A stretch of DNA of 61,786 nt from Bryobacterales bacterium (lineage in GTDB: Bacteria; Acidobacteriota; Terriglobia; Bryobacterales; UBA6623), in contig JAJDTX010000113.1 in assembly GCA_022826925.1 (NCBI GenBank), positions 1 to 61,786 of the forward strand. Direction: 5' to 3'. Below the pieces are notes generated by a model. It did no database searches. It worked only from the letters and a program-made list of their open reading frames with translations, and was not told where the DNA came from. Position 1 is the first letter of the stretch, and each line of letters opens with the position of its first letter. A program made the translations under genes and the position numbers. Shown in pieces: positions 1 to 8,732 of this stretch.

Positions 1-137
1 CGTCGCATCCCAGCGTTTGTCAAAGGATAACTCCTTTAGAATCAAGCAATTGCGGAATCACGAACGCAGGGAATCGAAAAGCTGCCCTACACTTCTCCGT
101 AAGTGCTTGATTCCATTGGACTTTAAGCGGGACAGCC

Positions 138-1004
138 GTGCTGATGGATATCTCTTACGTGGGGGGCGACTCGAACAACATCCGCAAGCTTCAGCCGTTG
201 AACCAAGGCCGCCTGCAGTCGGACGGATCGGTCTCGTATCCCTTCCCGGACTGGGCGCGCCTGAGCGACCACCTCGCCAGCAACGGCAATTCCAACTACA
301 ATGCGCTGCAAGTGAGCCTGCGGCGAGCGATGGTCGGGGGCTTGGCGTTCAATGTGAACTATACCTGGAGCAAGGCGCTCGGGGACACGCAGGACAATCT
401 ATCGGGAGGTGCATCTGCAAACCTTGTCCGGCCGCAAAACGCCTACGATCTGGCTGCTGACTACGGGCGATTGGTCTTCGACCAGACACATCGATTCGTA
501 TTCAACTGGACTTGGGCGATTCCGTTCCCGCGCGACAGTTCCGCGCGGCACGTTCTGGGCGGCTGGCAGTTCAACGGCATTTGGAGTTCCACTTCCGGTG
601 CTCCCATCGGCATCCGCGGCCCCGACAGGAGCCGGACTCGGAGCCAGAACGCCCGAGCAGACTGCATCGGCAATCCGGCAGGCCCGAGAACGGTCGAGCA
701 GTTCTTCAACACGTCGGCCTTCGCAATCTCCCAGAACGGAACCTTCGGAAGCTGCGGCGTGGCTGCGCTGAGCGGCTGGCCGCATCACAACTTCGACCTT
801 TCCCTGTTCAAGAACTTCGGACTGGGATTCAGCGAAGACGCGAAGCTGCAGATGCGATGGGAGTTCTTCAACGCCTTCAATACGCCTCAGTTCGACAATC
901 CCGAGAACCGGGTGCACAACGGCCGGTTTGGTAGGACTACCCGCGTGCTCGATCCTCTGCGGGAAGCCCGGGTGATTCAGTTCGGGCTGAAATTCATCTT
1001 CTAG
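138..1004 (+). CDS. TonB-dependent receptor (Oar-like), C-terminal beta-barrel fragment, probable pseudogene
   Basis: The product is the last ~290 residues of an Acidobacterial Oar-like TonB-dependent outer-membrane receptor. It shows alternating beta-barrel strands, the typical NYTWSKALGD and FDQTHRFVFNWTWAIPF segments, FFNAFNTPQFDNP near the end, and a terminal aromatic (LKFIF). No signal peptide, carboxypeptidase-regulatory domain or plug is present. The GTG start at 138 is only nominal. Family-like sequence (WTLSGTAVL) continues in frame back to an in-frame TGA at 108-110, and nothing receptor-like is visible upstream in any frame up to the window edge. So the gene is 5'-broken, or its front half lies beyond the window behind a frameshift. 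It cannot form a complete receptor. Family assignment is secure; pseudogene status is inferred. Confidence 0.75.
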   Translation: MLMDISYVGGDSNNIRKLQPLNQGRLQSDGSVSYPFPDWARLSDHLASNGNSNYNALQVSLRRAMVGGLAFNVNYTWSKALGDTQDNLSGGASANLVRPQNAYDLAADYGRLVFDQTHRFVFNWTWAIPFPRDSSARHVLGGWQFNGIWSSTSGAPIGIRGPDRSRTRSQNARADCIGNPAGPRTVEQFFNTSAFAISQNGTFGSCGVAALSGWPHHNFDLSLFKNFGLGFSEDAKLQMRWEFFNAFNTPQFDNPENRVHNGRFGRTTRVLDPLREARVIQFGLKFIF

Positions 1005-1005
1005 C

Positions 1006-1057
1006 GACTCCGCCAGCCGCCCGGACCCACGTCGGGGCGGCTGGCGGTCCGGGAGTC
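1006..1057 (+). terminator. Strong stem-loop after the receptor fragment
   Basis: An 11-bp perfect stem (1011-1021 with 1036-1046) with a 14-nt loop is extended by a second outer pairing GACTC/GAGTC (1006-1010 with 1053-1057). It starts one base after the stop codon at 1004. There is no T-tract, so it may be a Rho-assisted terminator or 3'-end stabiliser rather than a classical intrinsic terminator. Confidence 0.5.
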
Positions 1058-1086
1058 TTGGCCGCTTCGCGAGGTTCGCTCGCGGA

Positions 1087-2496
1087 ATGTGCGACCCTGC
1101 AAGTCGAGCGCACATGCCGGCAGAACCATCCTCCCGCGGAGACAGCGAACCGGGCCTGATCCGAGGCCTAGGGCTGAAGGAAGCCATCTCGGCCAACGTG
1201 GTCGAGATGCTGGGAATCGGCCCCTTCATCACGATCCCGATCCTGATCGCCACCATGGACGGCCCGCACGCCATGCTGGGGTGGCTGCTCGGGGCTGCGC
1301 TGGCCGTCTGTGACGGGCTGGTTTGGGCGGAGCTGGGTGCCGCGATGCCGGGAGCGGGAGGCTCGTACGTCTACCTCCGGGAAGCCTACGGCCCGCAGAA
1401 GATGGGCCAGCTGATGTCGTTTCTCTTCGTCTGGATGATCTTCTTCACCGCGCCGCTCTCGGTCGCGACCGGAGCTGTCGGGTTCGCCCAGTACGCCCAG
1501 TACCTCGGGCCCGAACTCTCGCCCCTGACCATCCAGCTCATCGCCGTGGGCCTGTGCCTGGTCATCACCTATGCGCTTTACCGCGGGATCCATACCATCG
1601 GCCGGCTCTCGTTCATCCTCATGCTGGTCGCTGTAGGGACGATTCTCTGGGTGATCGTCTCCGGGTTGTCCAACATCCGGGGCGAGCTGCTCGTGGACGT
1701 TCCCGACGGGGCCTTCTCGTGGTCGTGGGACTTCGTTAAGGGCCTCGGAGGCGCTGCTCTGATCGGCATCTACGGATACGGCGGCTACAACAACATCTGT
1801 TTCTTGGGGGGAGAGGTCAGGAATCCGAGCCGGAATATTCCTTTCGCGGTCATCGCCTCGATCGCCGTCGTGGCGCTGCTGTACATCTTCCTGAACACAA
1901 CGATCCTCGGTGTCGTTCCGTGGAGGGACGCGATGGCCTCCCAGCACGTCGTTTCGGACTTCATGGAGATCGTCTACGGGCCTTGGGCGGCCAATCTGCT
2001 CACCTATCTCGTTCTGGCGGCATCGGCTGCTTCGGTCTTCGCCCTGCTCCTCGGCTATTCGAGAATCCCGTATGCGGCCGCCAGGGACCGGAGGTTCTTC
2101 TCGGTGTTCGGCAAGCTGCATCCGACCAAGCGATTCCCGCATGTCTCTCTCCTGACGCTCGGCCTCGGCTCGACAGTGTTCTGCTTCCTTGATCTCGGCA
2201 ACATCATCCAGGCGCTCATCGTGATCCAGGTCATCGTCCAGGTGCTGGGGCAGATTGTTGCGGTGACGCTGATCCGGACCTACCGGCCCGACATTCACCG
2301 CCCGTTCCAGATGTGGGGGTATCCGATCCCGAGCCTGGTGGCCATGGTCCTTTGGCTTCTCGTGCTCGTCTCGACAGGAGTCACCATTGTGGCGCTGGGG
2401 CTGCTGGTGCTGGCACTGGGGGTCGGCCTCTACCTGCTCAGAGCCCGCCGACTCAGCGAATGGCCGTTCGTCCGTTCGGCGCTTGGCGAATCGTAA
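1087..2496 (+). CDS. APC-superfamily amino acid / polyamine permease
   Basis: This 469-residue inner-membrane transporter has about 12 hydrophobic segments. The first half carries the APC-type start of helix 1 (GLGLKEAISANVVEMLGIGP) and the helix 3 region AELGAAMPGAGGSYVYLREA, which is highly characteristic of the family. A GYGGYNNICFLGGEVRNP stretch near residue 230 matches the helix 6 to loop region. It probably exchanges or takes up an amino acid, but substrate cannot be read from sequence. Start is ATG 1087; ATG 1114 is an alternative. Its last 44 bp overlap the 3' end of the convergent CRTAC1 gene. Confidence 0.88.
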   Translation: MCDPASRAHMPAEPSSRGDSEPGLIRGLGLKEAISANVVEMLGIGPFITIPILIATMDGPHAMLGWLLGAALAVCDGLVWAELGAAMPGAGGSYVYLREAYGPQKMGQLMSFLFVWMIFFTAPLSVATGAVGFAQYAQYLGPELSPLTIQLIAVGLCLVITYALYRGIHTIGRLSFILMLVAVGTILWVIVSGLSNIRGELLVDVPDGAFSWSWDFVKGLGGAALIGIYGYGGYNNICFLGGEVRNPSRNIPFAVIASIAVVALLYIFLNTTILGVVPWRDAMASQHVVSDFMEIVYGPWAANLLTYLVLAASAASVFALLLGYSRIPYAAARDRRFFSVFGKLHPTKRFPHVSLLTLGLGSTVFCFLDLGNIIQALIVIQVIVQVLGQIVAVTLIRTYRPDIHRPFQMWGYPIPSLVAMVLWLLVLVSTGVTIVALGLLVLALGVGLYLLRARRLSEWPFVRSALGES

Positions 2497-4234
2497 TTTC
2501 CCCGCCTGCGGCGACCTCGCGCAACAGCGATGTCTCGCCTGTAGGCCAGCGCACCTCCACCGAGTCGGCCCTCGGGCGGGAGCCCAGCCCGAAGTGCAGG
2601 ATCAACTCCTCTTGAGAGAGATAGCTCCCACCGCTGCGCACTTCGCGCAGCTGCTGCAGCTCACCGGACCGGACCCTGACCTGAGCACCCACCGCGAGTG
2701 GGTTTGAACCCGACCCGATGAGTCGGATCCTGAGGTGCTGGTTCTCGCTGCTGCTTTCGTTCCAGAACAGAGTTGGCGCGGCATCGATGTTGCTGAGCAC
2801 CACGTCCAGCCTCCCATCTCCGTCGAGGTCGGCGCTTGCCGCGCCGCGGCTGGACTGCTCGCGCTCCAGACGCAGCAGGCCTGGCTGCTCCTCGAACCGA
2901 CCGTCCCCGAGATTCCGGAACAGAAGGCTTTCCTGGCGGTACGGGGCAATGGACGACTCCCGGAGCTGATCGACGCTCGGAAAAACGTGGCCGTTCGCCA
3001 CGAAGATGTCGAGCCAGCCGTCGTTGTCAAAGTCTCCGAACAGCGTTCCCCAGCCGACGTAGGGCAATGTCGGTCGGTCCAAGCCTGACCGGGTCGTGAC
3101 ATCCGAGAAGTTAAGCTCGCCATCGTTCCGATACAGCGTGTTGTATTCCTCGGAGAAGTGTGTGACGTATATGCCAAACCGGCCCTGATTGAGATAGTCT
3201 CCCGCGGCGACTCCCATTCCTGCCTGCTCGACTCCGTGGGCGTTGAAGGCCAGGCCCGAGAGGAGCCCGAGTTCCTCGAACGTCGTGTTGCCCAGGTTCC
3301 GGTAGAAAAGGTTGGGTGTCGAATCGTTGGCCACGAACAGGTCGGGCAGGCCGTCCTCGTCCAGATTCACGAAGAGGGCCCCGAGGCCGAAATAGCCCTC
3401 CGCATCGTCCAAGCCGCTGGTACGGGAGATTCGCTCAAAGGTGCCGTCACCCCTGTTCACAAAGAAGGAGTCCCCTGCGCCCTTGAGTCCCCGCGGACCG
3501 CACATCACCGGCAGGCCCATGTACTTGCAGCCTAGGCCGGACCCTCCCATCGAGCCGTAGGCGGGACTGCCCGGCTCCGGAAGGTTGGCCGGGTCCAACT
3601 CGATGTAGTTGGCAACGAACAGGTCTAGGTCGCCGTCCAGATCGACATCAGACCAGGCCGAGCCGGTCGACCACCGGGGATCGCTCACGCCGGCGTGCTC
3701 GGTGGTGTCGGCAAACGTTCCATCCCCTCGGTTGCGCAAGAGCTGGTTGGGACCGTAGGACGTGATGTAGAGATCGGGAAGGCCATCGGAGTCGTAGTCG
3801 GTCACCGAACAGCCCATGCCCCAGTAACCGTTCCCTCCAGCTCCGGCCCCCTGCGTGACCTCCTCGAACCGGCGCTCGCCCACGTTCCGGAACAGGGCAT
3901 GACGGACGCGGGACGGGCGGCCCTCCCGGAAGCTCTCCAAGAGTCCGCCGTTCACGAAATAGAGATCCGGCCGACCGTCCGAGTCGTAGTCGATCACACA
4001 CACCCCGGCAGAATTCGCTTCGACGATGTAGCGCTTCTCCCGATCGCCGCTGACCAGTCGGAACCCGCCCAGGCCAGCCGCCTCGGCTGATTCCAGGAAA
4101 CGCAGCTGCGACCAAGCCCGGCGCGGCAACGAAGGAGCGAGATGGGCCGACAACGCGACGACTGCAGCCAGCAGGGAGCAACCTGTGCGATGCACGCAAA
4201 TCACCGGCCTACAAATCCAAGGCGTGGCGCGCAC
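2453..4234 (-). CDS. CRTAC1-family exported protein with FG-GAP repeats and ASPIC/UnbV domain
   Basis: This 593-residue secreted or periplasmic protein has a hydrophobic N-terminus (SLLAAVVALSAHLAPSLP) followed by a run of FG-GAP/VCBS-like repeats with calcium-type loops (DYDSDGRPDLYF, DYDSDGLPDLYI, DVDLDGDLDLFV, DFDNDGWLDIFV, DLDGDGRLDVVL). These imply an integrin-alpha-like beta-propeller. The final ~80 residues match the ASPIC/UnbV domain (VGAQVRVRSG, then GSYLSQEELILHFGLG and VEVRWPTG). Such proteins are abundant in Acidobacteriota and Planctomycetota; the function is unproven, and carbohydrate binding or surface adhesion is the usual suggestion. Start at 4234 is GTG; a later GTG about 13 codons in would also keep the signal sequence. 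Confidence 0.85.
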   Translation of the reverse strand: MRATPWICRPVICVHRTGCSLLAAVVALSAHLAPSLPRRAWSQLRFLESAEAAGLGGFRLVSGDREKRYIVEANSAGVCVIDYDSDGRPDLYFVNGGLLESFREGRPSRVRHALFRNVGERRFEEVTQGAGAGGNGYWGMGCSVTDYDSDGLPDLYITSYGPNQLLRNRGDGTFADTTEHAGVSDPRWSTGSAWSDVDLDGDLDLFVANYIELDPANLPEPGSPAYGSMGGSGLGCKYMGLPVMCGPRGLKGAGDSFFVNRGDGTFERISRTSGLDDAEGYFGLGALFVNLDEDGLPDLFVANDSTPNLFYRNLGNTTFEELGLLSGLAFNAHGVEQAGMGVAAGDYLNQGRFGIYVTHFSEEYNTLYRNDGELNFSDVTTRSGLDRPTLPYVGWGTLFGDFDNDGWLDIFVANGHVFPSVDQLRESSIAPYRQESLLFRNLGDGRFEEQPGLLRLEREQSSRGAASADLDGDGRLDVVLSNIDAAPTLFWNESSSENQHLRIRLIGSGSNPLAVGAQVRVRSGELQQLREVRSGGSYLSQEELILHFGLGSRPRADSVEVRWPTGETSLLREVAAGGEITIRQAPNGRTAIR

Positions 4235-4362
4235 GCTGCCGCTGCGGCCATCCTCTCGTCACGACCCTGATCTGGCTCAGCACCCGCGTTCCAACAAGTT
4301 TCAGCCCTCCCCCTGTGGGGCTTGGCAGCGTAAAGACCCAGCTATAGACGAGTTCAGTATAG

Positions 4363-6228
4363 TTGCCGACGCTCGAACTCATCGAAATCGCCTGCCCGGC
4401 TGAAGACGGTCCAGACCGCCTAATACCGTACACTGACAACGTGCTGGCTCCTCTGTGCAAGGGTAGCCAAGACGGGACACTCTACAGGCTCGTCAATCAG
4501 GCCTTTGCGCGCCGAGCCGTGTGGTCTTGCTCCGCCGCTTTCGCGGTGCTCAGCAGCTTGCTGCCGCTCGTCGGGGCACCGCAGCTGCGAATCCCCGCGG
4601 AGTCTGTCACGGAGTTCGAGCAAGCCGTTGCGCTTTTTCAAGCGGGGAGCTACGAGGCGGCCCTGCGGCAGACCGAGCCTCTCGGGCGCCGCCATCCGGA
4701 CGTCGCCGAGATCCAGCACTTGCTAGCGATTGTCCTCGACCTCAACCGGAGGCCGGAAGAGGCCAACCAGCACTTCCGGCGGGCGGTGGAACTCCAGCCG
4801 CAGTCGGTCGGGTTTCGCACCAACTTCGGCGCGAGCCTGATGCGCCTTGGGCAAGCGTCGGAAGCGGAGCGCCAGTTTCGCTACGCTCTGGAGCTGGAAC
4901 CGAACCATCCGACGGCAACCTTCAATCTTGGGACCACGCTCCTGCAGCAGGGCCGGCCGGGAGAGGCTCTCCCCTGGCTGGAAGAGGCGCTCTCAATCCA
5001 GCCGGATGTCTATCAGAACGCCTATCAGCTCGCCTACTGCCGTTTCTTGCTGGGTAAGTACGAGGCGACAGACTCGCTCCTGAAGAGACTTGCAGGTCAG
5101 GCGGAGTCCCGAGCGGAGCTGCGGCTCCTGGGGGCACTCACAGATCGCGCGCTCGGGCGCGACGACCGGACGGACGAGGTCTTGCGAGCAGTCAGGCCGA
5201 TGCTCGACGGGCAGCCAGGGCTGGAATTCCAGCTGGCGCTGCTGCTGTTGAATCAGGACCTGGCAGCACACTCCGAGGAATTGCTCCGATCAGTGACAAG
5301 ACGGCTCCCGGCGTCCTACGCGGCCCATTTCAATCTGGCCGTCGCTCGGAACAGGCTCGGCAAGCTGCCCGGAGCCGTCGAGGCGGCAAAGGCCGCACTC
5401 GCCCTCCAGGAGACGTCGGAGGCCCACTTGCTCTTAGCAGATTTGCTGGAGTCGCAGGGTCAGCCCCTCGAGGCCGTGACACACTTCCAGAAGGCGGTTG
5501 CGCTCGATCCCACTGCCGACAATTACTTCGCGCTCGGGTACGAGTTCCTGACCCACTGGAACTGGGAGGCCGCGGCGCAGGTTTTTTCCGAGGGCCTCGA
5601 GACGATGCCCGACTCCTGGAACCTCTGGATCGGCACGGGGGCAGCCGAGCTCGGTCTGACGCGGTACGAGGAGGCAACGCACGCCTTCCTGAACGCGGTG
5701 CGGCTGAGGCCTGACGAGATGATGGGCTTCCACCTCCTCTCCCAAGCGTTCGATCGGTCGGACGAGGCCTTCGACAGTGCCCTGCTCTCATTCCGGCAGC
5801 TTCTCGAGCGTGATCCGACGGATCCTTTGGCTCGCTACTTCGAGGCGCTGGCGACGCTCCGCCAGGCCTCGCGGTCAGGCGACTCCGGCGAAGTCGCGGC
5901 TCGGGTTGACACACTGGCCGAGCTGACCCAGGAAAACCCGCGTTTTCTGGAAGCCCAGCTGCTGCTGGGCGAAATCCAATTCGAGCTTCAGGATTGGCCC
6001 GCCGCTGTCGAGGCGCTGCAGCAGGCCGTCCTCCTCGCCCCTGATCATGTTCTGGCCCACTACCGGCTCGGACTCGCGCTGCAGAGAACCGGCCAAGCGC
6101 AACAGGCCCGACAGATGCTCCAGCGATACCGGGAGCTGAAAGCCGAGGAAGACCGAACTATCGGCGGGAGGGTCGCGGCGACTACCAGGTTCATCGTCGA
6201 GATGAAGCAGGATGACAGGCGCCGCTGA
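4363..6228 (+). CDS. Tetratricopeptide-repeat protein, exported
   Basis: The protein is built almost wholly of TPR units from about residue 80 to 610 (for example LDLNRRPEEANQHFRRAVEL, MRLGQASEAERQFRYALEL, LQRTGQAQQARQMLQRYREL). A hydrophobic signal-like segment (SCSAAFAVLSSLLPLVGA) sits near residues 55-72 of the longest frame, so the TTG at 4363 is probably too early; GTG 4441 or GTG 4519 would place it at the N-terminus. It is likely a periplasmic protein-protein interaction scaffold. Its 3' end overlaps the PfkB kinase start by 17 bp and that gene overlaps the GH4 gene, so the three form a translationally coupled operon. Confidence 0.82.
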   Translation: MPTLELIEIACPAEDGPDRLIPYTDNVLAPLCKGSQDGTLYRLVNQAFARRAVWSCSAAFAVLSSLLPLVGAPQLRIPAESVTEFEQAVALFQAGSYEAALRQTEPLGRRHPDVAEIQHLLAIVLDLNRRPEEANQHFRRAVELQPQSVGFRTNFGASLMRLGQASEAERQFRYALELEPNHPTATFNLGTTLLQQGRPGEALPWLEEALSIQPDVYQNAYQLAYCRFLLGKYEATDSLLKRLAGQAESRAELRLLGALTDRALGRDDRTDEVLRAVRPMLDGQPGLEFQLALLLLNQDLAAHSEELLRSVTRRLPASYAAHFNLAVARNRLGKLPGAVEAAKAALALQETSEAHLLLADLLESQGQPLEAVTHFQKAVALDPTADNYFALGYEFLTHWNWEAAAQVFSEGLETMPDSWNLWIGTGAAELGLTRYEEATHAFLNAVRLRPDEMMGFHLLSQAFDRSDEAFDSALLSFRQLLERDPTDPLARYFEALATLRQASRSGDSGEVAARVDTLAELTQENPRFLEAQLLLGEIQFELQDWPAAVEALQQAVLLAPDHVLAHYRLGLALQRTGQAQQARQMLQRYRELKAEEDRTIGGRVAATTRFIVEMKQDDRRR

Positions 6229-7186
6229 TCCTGACCGCCTGGTCTGCGCGGGAGAGTTCTTCACGGATCTGATCTTCTCGGATCTGGAAGAACTCCCGAG
6301 CTTGGGCCAAGAAGTCAAGACCGACGCCTTCGCGATCTCGATCGGCGGTGGCGCCGCGATTACCGCCACCGCCGCGGCTCGCCTCGGGCGACCGACAGAA
6401 CTGGTCACGGTTTGGGGCTCCTCCGCCTTGGACGGAGAAGCTCGGATTCGGCTCGAGGCTTCCGGGGTGTCCTGCTCCTTGGCCCAGATTCGACCGGATC
6501 TCACGTGCGGGGTCACAGTGGCAGTCTCGACGCGGGTGGATCGGTACTTCCTGACGTATCCCGGAGCCAGCCGAGCCGTGGAGCAGCACCTGCTCGACGA
6601 ACGGATCCTCGAACGCATCGGACGCTCCGGGCACGTCCATTTCGCGCTGACGCCCAACTCGTGGAGCGCGGTCCGGAGCGCGGTCCGGCGACTCCGGGTC
6701 GGCGGATCAACGGTTTCGTGGGACCTCGGCTGGAATCCAGCGGCTGGTCACTCTCTGGCCTTCCGCGACCTTTGCCGGGAACTGGACGTGGTGTTCTTAA
6801 ATGAGATGGAGGCATGCAAGTACGCAGGAGCGGGGTCCGCCCGGGAGTCGCTAGCCTATTTCTCCCACGCGGAAAACACCGTGGTCATCAAGCAGGGGGC
6901 GGCGGGTGCGCTGGCGTCACGGAATGCATCGGCTCCCATCCGCACGGAAGCGATCAATGTCAAGGCGGTCGAGAGCACGGGCGCAGGCGATGCGTTTAAC
7001 GGAGGATTCCTGCACGCGTGGATGGCACGCAAGTCGCTGGAAGAGGCTCTTCTCGCAGGAAGTGTCTGCGGCGGACTGTCGACCCGCTCGGCGGGCGGCG
7101 TGAATGCACTGCCGAGCCGCTCGGAATTCGACCAACAGATCCAGGGGCTTGAGCGTGCGCGGGTTGCTGGAACCGAAGACGAATGA
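6212..7186 (+). CDS. PfkB-family carbohydrate kinase
   Basis: This 324-residue cytoplasmic sugar or nucleoside kinase belongs to the ribokinase superfamily. The N-terminal substrate-binding segment (DAFAISIGGGAAITATAAARLG) and the C-terminal PfkB signature 2, ESTGAGDAFNGGFLHAW, are intact; the Asp in GAGDAF is the expected catalytic base. KQGAAGA precedes it as the usual anion-hole region. Substrate is not readable. It begins inside the 3' end of the TPR gene (17 bp overlap) and ends in an ATGA overlap with the GH4 glycosidase gene. That suggests it phosphorylates the monosaccharide released, or the disaccharide consumed, by that enzyme (inference from operon structure). Confidence 0.9.
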   Translation: MTGAADPDRLVCAGEFFTDLIFSDLEELPSLGQEVKTDAFAISIGGGAAITATAAARLGRPTELVTVWGSSALDGEARIRLEASGVSCSLAQIRPDLTCGVTVAVSTRVDRYFLTYPGASRAVEQHLLDERILERIGRSGHVHFALTPNSWSAVRSAVRRLRVGGSTVSWDLGWNPAAGHSLAFRDLCRELDVVFLNEMEACKYAGAGSARESLAYFSHAENTVVIKQGAAGALASRNASAPIRTEAINVKAVESTGAGDAFNGGFLHAWMARKSLEEALLAGSVCGGLSTRSAGGVNALPSRSEFDQQIQGLERARVAGTEDE

Positions 7187-8553
7187 AACTTACGATCATC
7201 GGAGGGGCCGGGGTAAGGGTCCCGCTCGTGACCAACGGCCTCTTCCGCGAAGGTACGGGCATTGCAGTCGACGAGCTGTCGCTGTTCGACACCAACACGG
7301 AACGAGCCGCGGCTATCTCACGCATCTCCCAGGCCATGGCGCGACGCGCCGGCGGCAAGCTTCGCGTGTCGCTGCCGCGGTCATTGGACGAAGCGCTCGA
7401 AGGGTGCTCGTTCGTCGTCTCCAGCATTCGGGTGGGGGGAATCAGCGGGCGGGTCCGCGACGAACAGATCGCGCTCGAGCACGGCCTCCCCGGGCAGGAA
7501 ACGGTCGGCCCCGGAGGCTTCGCCCTCGCGCTTCGAACGATTCCCGTCCTTGTGAACTATGGCCGACGAGTGGCCGAGCGCGCACCGCAGGCGTGGATGA
7601 TCAATTTCACGAATCCCGTCGGGATCATGGCCGAGGCCTTCATCAAAGAAGGGATTGCGGCCCGGTGCATCGGAGTCTGCGACACGCCGCGTGAGCAATT
7701 CCTCCACGTGGCCGAAGCACTGGGGGTTCCGCTTGAAGCAGCACACTTCGACTACCTGGGGCTGAATCACCTGGGTTGGATTCGGGCGGTTCTCGTGCAT
7801 GGCCGCGACGTACTGCCAGATCTGATGGCATCTGACGAGGCGTTGGACCGGGCGTACCCCCTTCGTCTGTTCTCGAAATCGTTTCTCCGAACCTTGCGCC
7901 TTCTCCCTACCGAGTACCTCTTCTACTACTACTCCACCCGGGAGGCATTCCGCAGGACGGTGGCGGCTGGAAACACCCGAGGGGCGCTGATCCGGGAACT
8001 CGAGGGCCCGCTCATGCAGTCGGTCGCCGAGGCCCGCCAGGACGAGCGGAGAATCCTTGCGGCGTATGACCTCTATCTCGCGCGTCGCAACGCCTCCTAC
8101 ATGGCGATCGAAACAGGTGGATCATTCGAAGCGGGCCGCGTTGAGGAGGCCAGAGCGAACCTGTACCAGAGCGCGGCAGGCTACGAGCGGATCGCGCTCG
8201 ATGTCATTGGTGCGATCCACAACAATCAGCCGAGGGTCATGCCTTTGGACGTGGCGAATCAAGGGGCCGTTCAGGACCTCGATAGTGATACTGCCGTGGA
8301 AGTGCCCTGCGCCATAACCGCCAACGGCGCACGACCCCTCGCTGCCGGGCGCCTGCCCGACCAGATCCGAGACCTGCTCTTGCAGGTCAAGGAATTCGAG
8401 CGCATCACCGTGAAGGCTGCGTTGGAGGGCTCGCGCTCCCTAGCCATCAAAGCGCTCTATGCCAACCCCTTGGTGGAGCGCCGCGAGCTCGCGGAGAAGC
8501 TGGTGCTCGAGTACCAACGAGCCCATGCTCCGTTGCTGGACCATCTGGCCTAG
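7183..8553 (+). CDS. Glycoside hydrolase family 4 (NAD- and metal-dependent 6-phospho-glycosidase type)
   Basis: The 456-residue protein has an N-terminal Rossmann segment MKLTIIGGAGVRVPLVTNGL and the hallmarks of family GH4. These are NFTNPVGIMAE, the metal-ligand Cys in GVCDTPRE (around residue 166), and the His in LGLNHLGWIRAV (around residue 192). GH4 enzymes cleave glycosides, often 6-phosphorylated, by an NAD+ and Mn2+-dependent redox elimination mechanism. The ATGA overlap with the PfkB kinase indicates coupled translation. No PTS genes are nearby, so phosphorylation could come from the neighbouring kinase; that link is inferred. Exact substrate (6-phospho-beta-glucoside, alpha-galactoside or uronide) is undetermined. 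Confidence 0.9.
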   Translation: MKLTIIGGAGVRVPLVTNGLFREGTGIAVDELSLFDTNTERAAAISRISQAMARRAGGKLRVSLPRSLDEALEGCSFVVSSIRVGGISGRVRDEQIALEHGLPGQETVGPGGFALALRTIPVLVNYGRRVAERAPQAWMINFTNPVGIMAEAFIKEGIAARCIGVCDTPREQFLHVAEALGVPLEAAHFDYLGLNHLGWIRAVLVHGRDVLPDLMASDEALDRAYPLRLFSKSFLRTLRLLPTEYLFYYYSTREAFRRTVAAGNTRGALIRELEGPLMQSVAEARQDERRILAAYDLYLARRNASYMAIETGGSFEAGRVEEARANLYQSAAGYERIALDVIGAIHNNQPRVMPLDVANQGAVQDLDSDTAVEVPCAITANGARPLAAGRLPDQIRDLLLQVKEFERITVKAALEGSRSLAIKALYANPLVERRELAEKLVLEYQRAHAPLLDHLA

Positions 8554-8732
8554 TCCGAGCACGTTGCACGGCCGCGAATTCCCGCCACCGGCATTAGGGC
8601 GGGAGGCGGAGTGGGTCCCGAATCCTTCTCTCGCGAAAGCGTCGCGGGCGACTGGACGAGGCGGGATTCCGAGCCTAGACTGAATGCGCCGTTCGGGAAT
8701 TCGCCCGTCGGTCTGAGTTCGAGGAAGATGCC

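Noticed and set aside
1168..2298. 376-codon minus-strand frame
   Set aside because: Antisense shadow of the APC permease; composition is charged low-complexity and matches no family.
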